Source: Ancylobacter radicis (GTDB taxonomy: Bacteria > Pseudomonadota > Alphaproteobacteria > Rhizobiales > Xanthobacteraceae). From it: a stretch of 64,000 nucleotides of DNA. The notes under the pieces are model-generated. The model saw only the letters and a list, made by a program, of their open reading frames with translations, ran no database searches and was not told the origin of the DNA. The stretch is taken from assembly GCF_018449475.1 (NCBI RefSeq), contig NZ_JAHCQH010000015.1:682001-746000 (forward strand), written 5' to 3'. Of the stretch, positions 52,365 through 58,822 are shown one piece after another (position 1 is the stretch's first letter; every line of letters starts with the position of its first letter). A program made the translations under genes and the position numbers.

Positions 52365-53621
52365 TCAGGCCGGCTGCGGCGCGCGCGCCACCGGCCGCTC
52401 GACGATCGGCAGGTTGATCGCGGCGGAGGCGAAGCTCAGCGCCACCGACAGCCACCAGACCAGGTTGTAGGAACCGAGCTGCTCATAGAGCAGGCCGCCC
52501 AGCCACACGCCGAGGAAGCCGCCGACCTGATGGCTGAAGAAGGCGAAGCCATAGAGCATGGCGAGATAGCGCGTGCCGAACATCAGCATCACCAGACCGG
52601 AGGTCGGCGGCACGGTGGAGAGCCAGAGCAGGCCGATGACGATGCCGAAGCCGATGGAGGTGACGGGGCTCGCTGGCAGCAGCACGAACACGGCGATGGC
52701 GATGCCGCGCGCGAAATAGATCGCGGCCAGCAGATAGCGCCGCGACATGCGGCTCGACAGCCAGCCGGAGGAGAGCGAGCCCACCATATTGGCAAGACCG
52801 ATCACCGCCAGGGTCCAGCCGCCAATGGTCAGCGACAGGCCGCGATCGGCGAGATAGGCCGGCAGATGGGTGGTGACGAAAGCGAGCTGGAAGCCGCAGG
52901 TGAAGAAGCCGAGCACGAGGAAGATGTAGCTGGGGTGACGGAACGCCTCGCCCAGCGCCGCGCGAATAGATTGCGGGCGCGCCTCGCCCGGCCGGGGGCC
53001 GCTCGCCGGGGTGGCCAGCGCCAGAGCGAAAGGCATGACCAGCAGCATGGTCACGCCGAACACGATCAGCGTCTCGTGCCAGCCAATGCTGGCGTTCAGC
53101 CCGGCCGCCAGCGGGGGAAACAGGAACTGGCCGAACGAGCCGGCCGCCGTGCCCGCGCCGAAGGCCATGGGACGCCACTTCTCCGGCAGCGTCTTGCCGA
53201 AGGCGGCGAGCACGATGTTGAAGGAGCAGCCGGACAGGCCGAAGCCGATCATCATGCCGGCCGACAGATGCAGCGCGCCCGGCGTCACCGCATAGGCCAT
53301 GGCGATCAGCCCGAGCGCATAGAGCGCCGCGCCAGCCCACAGCACCCGGACCACGCCGAACCGGTCCGCCACCGCGCCGGCAAAGGGCGTGCCGACGCCC
53401 CAGAGCAGGTTCTGAATGGCGATGGCGAGGCCGAACGTGTCGCGCCCCCAGCCATATTCCCCGGTCATCGGCAGCATGAAGATGCCGGAGGAAGCGCGCG
53501 GCCCGAAGGTGAGCATGGCGATCATGCAGCCGCACAGCACCACCAGAAGCGGCGCGCGGGTGGCGAGAGACGGGCGGGCGGAGGGGGAGGCGGGAGGAGA
53601 GGCGGAAGGGGCGGTGCTCAT
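52365..53621 (-). CDS. MFS transporter
   Basis: The 418-residue, 12-helix major facilitator resembles oxalate/formate antiporter-like and monocarboxylate-type transporters. The cytoplasmic loop 2-3 motif appears as GAVADRFGVVRVLWAGA, and a central loop separates the two six-helix halves at about residues 205-225. The ATG at 53621 has GAGG upstream. No catabolic genes are adjacent, so the substrate is not indicated. Confidence 0.88.
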   Translation of the reverse strand: MSTAPSASPPASPSARPSLATRAPLLVVLCGCMIAMLTFGPRASSGIFMLPMTGEYGWGRDTFGLAIAIQNLLWGVGTPFAGAVADRFGVVRVLWAGAALYALGLIAMAYAVTPGALHLSAGMMIGFGLSGCSFNIVLAAFGKTLPEKWRPMAFGAGTAAGSFGQFLFPPLAAGLNASIGWHETLIVFGVTMLLVMPFALALATPASGPRPGEARPQSIRAALGEAFRHPSYIFLVLGFFTCGFQLAFVTTHLPAYLADRGLSLTIGGWTLAVIGLANMVGSLSSGWLSSRMSRRYLLAAIYFARGIAIAVFVLLPASPVTSIGFGIVIGLLWLSTVPPTSGLVMLMFGTRYLAMLYGFAFFSHQVGGFLGVWLGGLLYEQLGSYNLVWWLSVALSFASAAINLPIVERPVARAPQPA

Positions 53622-53814
53622 GACGGGCCTCGGCAACCGGATGCGGCGCAGCCTCGCACTCCGCCTGATCTTCGATTAGGCCCGGCGCTTCGGCGAGGGA
53701 AACAAAATGTTTTGAGGATGAGCATCAGGATTGGTGATGGATGCCGCCTCTCCCCGCGCCCATCGCTGGCGTCTCCCTTGTCCCGCGCCCCTTCGCTCGC
53801 TCCCCCCCAACAAC

Positions 53815-53898
53815 GTCAGGGCCGGGCTTGACCCGGCCATCCACGCCTTTGGCCGGGGCGCGAAGACATGGATCCCCGGGTCAAGCCCGGGGATGACG
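53815..53898. repeat. Palindromic element, copy 1
   Basis: Outer arms CCGGGCTTGACCCGG and CCCCGGGTCAAGCCCGGGG form local hairpins, and GGCCATCCACG pairs roughly with CATGGATCC. The whole unit is bounded by GTCA and TGAC, typical of the group. It is the first of four copies. Confidence 0.85.
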
Positions 53899-53959
53899 GT
53901 GTTTTGGGTGGAACACCTCGGAGAGGAAGCTGAGGCCGCACCACAACCGCCTCCACCAC

Positions 53960-54052
53960 GTCATGGCCGGGCTTGACCCGGCCATCCACGTCTTTGGATG
54001 GGCGCGCGAGGGGGCGCGAAGACGTGGATCCCCGGGTCACGCCCGGGGATGA
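53960..54052. repeat. Palindromic element, copy 2
   Basis: It has the same structure as copy 1, with a longer centre and one change in the right arm (GTCACGCCCGG). The 61-base spacer before it is nearly repeated before copy 3, so the duplication unit is about 155 bases. Confidence 0.85.
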
Positions 54053-54114
54053 GGGGCGTTGGGTGGAACACCTCGGAGAGGGAGCTGAGGCCGCGCCACA
54101 ACCGCCTCCACCAC

Positions 54115-54202
54115 GTCATGGCCGGGCTTGACCCGGCCATCCACGTCTTCCCTGCGACGCTCCCGACCAAGACGTGGATCCCCGGGTCAAGCCCGGGGAT
54201 GA
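54115..54202. repeat. Palindromic element, copy 3
   Basis: The left arm is identical to copy 2, and its right arm matches copy 1. The preceding spacer, GGTGGAACACCTCGGAGAG onwards, is shared with the spacer before copy 2. Confidence 0.85.
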
Positions 54203-54293
54203 GGGGAGTTGGGTGGTGTGCCGTTGCCGGAGGCCGATGTGCCTCTCGCTGTCGAGCGATGGGCACCCCCCACCCCCGACCATCCCAAGCAAC

Positions 54294-54379
54294 GTCATGG
54301 CCGGGCTTGACCCGGCCATCCACGTCATTGGCCGGGTGCGCGAGGAAGTGTGGATCCCCGGGTCGAGCCCGGGGATGAC
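54294..54379. repeat. Palindromic element, copy 4
   Basis: It has the same left arm. The right arm carries GTCGAGCCCGGGG, one change from the others. The spacer before it is unrelated to the other two, so this copy may have arrived independently. Confidence 0.85.
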
Positions 54380-54575
54380 GACGTGTGGGCGGGGAGCGGT
54401 CGCGGGTGAGCCGAAGCGCGCCTCCGTCCCGCGCCGCGCAGGTGAGGCGCGCGGGCCACAGGGGGGCGGGGAATCCCGCCATAACGCCACCGTGAACCCC
54501 GTCTTAGGAGCAAAGCAACGCTCTGCGGGTATAGGTGAGACCTGCTGTCCCAATCACATTGCGTATTGATCCCCC

Positions 54576-55253
54576 ATGCTCCTCGACCGCCGTCTGTTCC
54601 TGCTCGCCGCTCCCATCGCCCTCGCCGGCTGCACCACGACCGGAAGCCCCCGCGTCAGCCAGATGCTGCCTCCGGCGCTCGATCCGCAATATGTGCGGAT
54701 GTACGGGGCGATCACCGACGAGCCGTTCCCGATCCCGGCGGTCGACATCAGCCAGATCGATCCGCGCTTCCTGCGCCAGGAAGTGGCGTACAACTCCCCC
54801 TATCAGCCGGGCACGATCGTGGTCGATCCCAATGAGCGATTCGCCTATCTCGTCATGGCCAATGGCCGGGCGCTGCGCTACGGCGTCGGCGTCGGCCGGC
54901 AGGAAGGCTTCAATTTCCGTGGCGAGGGCATCGTCGCCCGCAAGGCGGAATGGCCGCGCTGGACGCCGACCCCGGACATGATCGCCCGCGAGCCGGAGCG
55001 TTACGGCCCCTATGCCGGCGGCCTAGCCGGCGGGCTGGACAACCCGCTCGGGCCGCGCGCGCTCTATCTCTACAAGAACGGGCGCGACACCTATTATCGG
55101 CTGCACGGCACGACCGAGCCGCTGACCATCGGCACCATGGTGTCCTCCGGCTGCATCCGCTTCATCAATCAGGACATCATCGACCTGTACCGCCGCGTTC
55201 CCACTGGCTCGCGCGTGGTGGTGCTGCCGGCGACCGGCGGGGCGATGAGCTGA
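54576..55253 (+). CDS. L,D-transpeptidase family lipoprotein
   Basis: The 225-residue protein has a lipobox LAGC with Cys19 as the lipidation site, followed by a YkuD/ErfK domain. The catalytic motif is HGTTEP...SSGCIRF, with the nucleophilic Cys in SGCIR and the His upstream. It should form 3-3 peptidoglycan cross-links or attach proteins to the cell wall. It lies directly after the REP array with a short leader. Confidence 0.92.
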   Translation: MLLDRRLFLLAAPIALAGCTTTGSPRVSQMLPPALDPQYVRMYGAITDEPFPIPAVDISQIDPRFLRQEVAYNSPYQPGTIVVDPNERFAYLVMANGRALRYGVGVGRQEGFNFRGEGIVARKAEWPRWTPTPDMIAREPERYGPYAGGLAGGLDNPLGPRALYLYKNGRDTYYRLHGTTEPLTIGTMVSSGCIRFINQDIIDLYRRVPTGSRVVVLPATGGAMS

Positions 55254-55276
55254 GGGCGGGGGCGGTCAGCCTCTGC

Positions 55277-55392
55277 GTCCTTCGAGGCGCGCCGATGGCG
55301 CGCGCCTCAGGATGACGGGCGACAGCGACGGGCCCAAACCATTCCGCCCATCGTCATGCTGAGGCGCCGGCGCAAGCCGGCCTCGAAGCACG
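55277..55392. repeat. Second family of palindromic element
   Basis: CTTCGAGGCGCGCC...GCGCCTCAGGATGAC is followed by GTCATGCTGAGGCGCC...GCCTCGAAGCACG. The two halves are mirror images that share the TTCGAGG/CTCAGGATGAC arms. It lies between two convergent genes and differs in sequence from the array at 54 kb. Confidence 0.75.
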
Positions 55393-55399
55393 TAAGCGA

Positions 55400-55906
55400 T
55401 TACCCGACCCGCAGCTCGAACGGCTCGTTCTCCATCGCCTCCCTGCCGCGGCCGATGGCGGCAATGGCGGCGCTCATGCGGCCCTGGCGGCCGAGCGCGG
55501 CGTCGGCGAGCGCCACCAGCAGCGCGTTCGGCGTGGCGATGGGCGAGGCGGCGCGCAGCTCGCGGGCGATCTCCGCCTCGTCGCGCTCGGGCGCCAGCGC
55601 GCAGGCGGCGATATAGGCCGAGGCGGTCGAGCGGCTGACGCCGAGATAGCAATGCACCACCAGCGGCGCGCGGCGCGGCCAGCGTCGGGCAAAGCCGAGA
55701 ATGGCGTCGACATGCGCCTCGGAGGGGTGGACCAGCCCGTCCTGGGGGGCGAGGATGTCGTTGAAGCCGATGAAGAGGTGGTTATCGGCCAGCACGCGCG
55801 CCGGCCGCGTCACCGGCGTGCCGACATTGATGACGCTCAGCACATGCTCGGCGCCGGTGCGCTCGACGGTCTCGGCAAGGCGCGAGAGCGGGCAGACATG
55901 GATCAT
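55400..55906 (-). CDS. Tyrosine phosphatase family protein
   Basis: The 168-residue protein has a CX5R phosphatase loop in VVHCYLGVSRSTASAYIAA and a conserved acidic HPSEAHVDAI segment upstream. It resembles compact alphaproteobacterial dual-specificity-like phosphatases of about this length. Its start overlaps the end of the HD-domain gene by four bases, so the two are coupled. The substrate is unknown. Confidence 0.88.
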   Translation of the reverse strand: MIHVCPLSRLAETVERTGAEHVLSVINVGTPVTRPARVLADNHLFIGFNDILAPQDGLVHPSEAHVDAILGFARRWPRRAPLVVHCYLGVSRSTASAYIAACALAPERDEAEIARELRAASPIATPNALLVALADAALGRQGRMSAAIAAIGRGREAMENEPFELRVG

Positions 55907-56568
55907 GACGGACTCCGAAGGTCAGGCGCGGCGCGCGTCAGTTCCGCGAGCTCGCGGAAGCGGGCGAGGAAACGGTCCTTGGCCTCCCCGGCGCTCCAGG
56001 GGGTGAGATAATCGCTCTCAAGCGCCGGGTCGAGCGGGCAGGGCGCGCCGAAGAAGGCACGGGCTTCGCTGATCTCGAAGCCGGCGAGGCGCGTCGCCTC
56101 CAGAAAGGCGCTGGCGCGGTCGGCGGCCTTCACCAGTTTCACCAGCGCCGCCGGCCAGAGCGCGGGCAGGCCGAAGCGCAGGCTGACGGCGGCGAGCAGG
56201 CGCGCCTCCACCTCCTTATAGTCGCCGCCCAGCACCGCCTTGAACGGGCTGATCATGTCGCCGACCACATATTCCGGCGCGTCGTGCAGGAGCGTCGCGA
56301 GCAACCAGCGCGGCGCGAGGTCGGCTCCGCGCGCGCTGGCCTGCCGGCGGGCGATCAGCTCCACCAGCACCGAATGCTGGGCGACCGAGAAGATGTGCGC
56401 GCCGGCCGTCTGCCCGTTCCAGCGGGCGACGCGGGCGAGGCCATGGGCGATGTCCTCGATCTCGATGTCGAGCGGCGACGGGTCGATCAGGTCGAGCCGG
56501 CGCCCGGACAGCATGCGCTGCCAGACACGTTGGGGTTTTACACGGGCAGGCTTTGCGGGAGACGTCAT
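55903..56568 (-). CDS. HD domain phosphohydrolase, YfbR-like
   Basis: The 221-residue metal-dependent HD protein has HIFSVAQHSVLV (first His), LLHDAPEYVVGDM (His-Asp) and a distal Asp in VKAADRASAFLEATRL. The group includes E. coli YfbR, a 5'-deoxynucleotidase. The ATG at 56568 is chosen so that the gene follows tag without long overlap. It is part of a minus-strand run with tag and ygfZ. Confidence 0.87.
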   Translation of the reverse strand: MTSPAKPARVKPQRVWQRMLSGRRLDLIDPSPLDIEIEDIAHGLARVARWNGQTAGAHIFSVAQHSVLVELIARRQASARGADLAPRWLLATLLHDAPEYVVGDMISPFKAVLGGDYKEVEARLLAAVSLRFGLPALWPAALVKLVKAADRASAFLEATRLAGFEISEARAFFGAPCPLDPALESDYLTPWSAGEAKDRFLARFRELAELTRAAPDLRSPS

Positions 56569-56578
56569 TGCCGGCGCC

Positions 56579-57163
56579 TCAGGACCGGGCGCCATGGCGG
56601 TGGCAGGTCACCGCGTGGTCGTCGACCATGCCGACCGCCTGCATGAAGGCGTAGACGATGGTCGGGCCGACAAAGTTGAAGCCGCGCGCCTTCAGCTCCT
56701 TCGACATGGCCTGCGCCACCTCCGAGGTGACCAGCGGCGGATCGTCCGGCGCGCGGGCATTGTCCAGCACCGGGCCGTTGATACCCCAGAGCAGCGCGGA
56801 GAAACCCGGCCCGCGCTCCTGGATATCGAGCCAGACCTGCGCCGAGCGGATGGTCGAGACGATCTTGGAGCGGTTGCGGACGATGCCGGAATCCTGCATG
56901 AGCGCCTCGACCTTGTCGGGCGTGTAGCGGGCGATGATCTCCGGGTTGAAGCCGTCAAACGCCGCGCGGAAGCCGTCGCGCTTGCGCAAAATGGTGATCC
57001 AGGCGAGGCCGGCCTGAAAGCCGTCGAGGATCAGCTTTTCGAACAGAGCGCGGTCGTCATATTCCGGCACGCCCCATTCGGTGTCGTGATAGGCCATATA
57101 GAACGGATCGGTGCCGCACCAGGCGCAGCGGGTCACGCCGTCGGGATGATGATGCACCCTCAC
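56579..57163 (-). CDS. tag: DNA-3-methyladenine glycosylase I
   Basis: The 194-residue base-excision enzyme removes 3-methyladenine. Zinc-binding Cys and His positions appear in TRCAWCG, YHDTEWG and DHAVTCHRH. The catalytic Glu lies in DTEWGVPEYDD. A GTG start at 57163 is used because GGAGG stands upstream and the codon overlaps the ygfZ stop as GTGA. Confidence 0.93.
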   Translation of the reverse strand: MRVHHHPDGVTRCAWCGTDPFYMAYHDTEWGVPEYDDRALFEKLILDGFQAGLAWITILRKRDGFRAAFDGFNPEIIARYTPDKVEALMQDSGIVRNRSKIVSTIRSAQVWLDIQERGPGFSALLWGINGPVLDNARAPDDPPLVTSEVAQAMSKELKARGFNFVGPTIVYAFMQAVGMVDDHAVTCHRHGARS

Positions 57164-58029
57164 GCCCTGTCCTCCGTGCCGGCTATATCCTCCGTCCCCG
57201 GAATGGCGAAACGCGCCCAGCCCGGCCGCTCCGGCACCAGCGCCGCGCCATCCGCCTCCACCACCTGCCCGCTCGCGCGGGCCTCCGCCAGCCGGTCGAG
57301 CCGGACCAGCGCCAAGGCGCGGCCCTCGACGCCCGAGCCCAGCCGGCCGATGGTCTTGCCGCCGGCCATGATCGGCGTCCCCTCGGCCGGCGGCGGGCCG
57401 CACAGCGCGACGGGGATGATGCGGGTGCGCGCCGTGCCGCGATGCTGCATGCGGCTGACGATCTCCTGCCCGACATAGCAGCCCTTGTCGAAGTCGATGC
57501 CGCCGAGCTGGTCCATATCCGCCTCATGCGGGAAGGCGTCGCCATAGAGGAAATCGCGCCCGCCCTCGGGCACGCCGAGATTGACGCGGTGCGCCTGCCA
57601 CTCATCCTCCGGCACCATCGCGATCTGCGCCGCCTCGGCTACGGGGAGCAGGAAGCGCCGGCCGAGCGCGGCAAGGCGCGGGTCGTCATAGGCGAGCGTG
57701 TCGACCAGCGGGGCGGCCGCGCCCCACGCCACCGCGACCGCGAGGTCGTCGAGCGGGCCGATCTCCACCTTCGCCCGCAGGCGGTAGAGCTGGAGCCGCT
57801 TCAGCAGGTCCGGCAGCGCCGCGCGCGGCACATCGAGGCGGAAACCGCCCTCGGTGGCGAGCACGATCATGTCGGCGACGATCTTGCCCTGCGGCGTCAG
57901 CAGCGCAGCGTAGCGCGCCTCGCCGGGCGCGGCGGGCACGCGGGCGGTGAGCAGATTATCCAGAAAATGGGCGGCATCGGCCCCGGCAATGCGCGCGACG
58001 GCACGGGCGGGTAGGACAGCGATCGGCAT
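57160..58029 (-). CDS. ygfZ: tRNA-modifying/Fe-S repair protein YgfZ
   Basis: The 289-residue folate-binding GcvT-like protein helps maintain Fe-S enzymes such as MiaB. The YgfZ signature KGCYVGQE, with the functional Cys, is intact. The start at 58029 matches the family; longer in-frame extensions are not supported. It heads the ygfZ-tag-HD-phosphatase operon, in which the genes overlap or nearly so. Confidence 0.93.
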   Translation of the reverse strand: MPIAVLPARAVARIAGADAAHFLDNLLTARVPAAPGEARYAALLTPQGKIVADMIVLATEGGFRLDVPRAALPDLLKRLQLYRLRAKVEIGPLDDLAVAVAWGAAAPLVDTLAYDDPRLAALGRRFLLPVAEAAQIAMVPEDEWQAHRVNLGVPEGGRDFLYGDAFPHEADMDQLGGIDFDKGCYVGQEIVSRMQHRGTARTRIIPVALCGPPPAEGTPIMAGGKTIGRLGSGVEGRALALVRLDRLAEARASGQVVEADGAALVPERPGWARFAIPGTEDIAGTEDRA

Positions 58030-58264
58030 GGGCGCCTGGCCTCGTCTGGCGGGTCGCATACAGGTTGGACAGGACAGGTAAGCCCTGCATGGCGCGGGGG
58101 CAAGCGGAAAGGAACAAAGACGGAACGGCTCAGGACGCAGATCCGGCGCGCCGCGCCCCGCTTGCCGCCCCCGCTTGCCGGCCCCGCTTGCCTCCCGGCG
58201 CTGTCGCACCATTTCAACAGGCGCGCCCTAGACTGGGTGCTCCAGTCAAGATCAGGAGGTTTTC

Positions 58265-58681
58265 ATGTCCGGCACGGTTCTGTTCACCGGCACCGCCACC
58301 GCCATTGGCGGGCGCAACGGCCATTCGCAGACCAGCGACGGCTCGGTTTCGGTCGATCTCGGCATGCCCAAGGGCGGCACGCTCGACGCCGGCAAGACGA
58401 CGCCCGAGCATCTCTTCGCCACCGGCTACGCCGCCTGCTTCGGCTCGGCGGTCGAGGCGGTCGGCCACCAGAAGAAGCTGGACGTCACCGGCGCCGCCGT
58501 GACGGTCGCGGTCTCGCTGGTGAAGGGCGATGACGGCTTCAGCCTCGCCGCCAAGCTCTCCCTCAAGGCCCCCGCCCTGAGCGCGGAAGAGACCCGCACG
58601 GTGCTGGAAGCCGCGCACCAGATGTGCCCCTATTCCAAGGCGACGCGCGGCAACATCCCGGTCGAACTCAGCGTCGGCTGA
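58265..58681 (+). CDS. ohr: Organic hydroperoxide resistance protein Ohr
   Basis: The 138-residue OsmC-fold thiol peroxidase reduces organic hydroperoxides. The two catalytic Cys are Cys58 (YAACFGSA) and Cys121 (MCPYSKATRGN). Arg17 and Glu48, which activate the peroxidatic Cys, are present. AGGAGG precedes the ATG. No ohrR is adjacent, and a palindromic repeat follows the gene. Confidence 0.93.
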   Translation: MSGTVLFTGTATAIGGRNGHSQTSDGSVSVDLGMPKGGTLDAGKTTPEHLFATGYAACFGSAVEAVGHQKKLDVTGAAVTVAVSLVKGDDGFSLAAKLSLKAPALSAEETRTVLEAAHQMCPYSKATRGNIPVELSVG

Positions 58682-58698
58682 GGCCCGTCTCGCAAGCC

Positions 58699-58780
58699 GT
58701 CATGCCCGGCATCTAGCCGGGCATCCACGACTTGGGTGCGAAGGAAGACGTGGATGGCCGGATCACGTCCGGCCATGACG
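58699..58780. repeat. Palindromic element between ohr and polA
   Basis: A copy of the GTCATG...CATGACG type, with arms ATGCCCGGCATCTAGCCGGG and TGGCCGGATCACGTCCGG. It lies between convergent ohr and polA and could end transcription from both. Confidence 0.75.
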
Positions 58781-58822
58781 CGGTTGGAGGCGGGATGCCG
58801 CGACGGCGCACCCTTTAGTCCC

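Larger units (their letters stand above)
53622..54575. other. Gene-free region with REP-like tandem array
   Basis: No gene is supported in this 954-base stretch. It is filled mainly by four copies of a long palindromic element and their spacers, listed separately. Short open frames on both strands are by-products of the repeats, encoding recurring GLDPAIH or DPRVKPGD peptides. Confidence 0.8.

Noticed and set aside
53731-54569. Several open frames encoding recurring GLDPAIH and DPRVKPGD peptides
   Set aside because: These are translations of the palindromic repeats, not genes.
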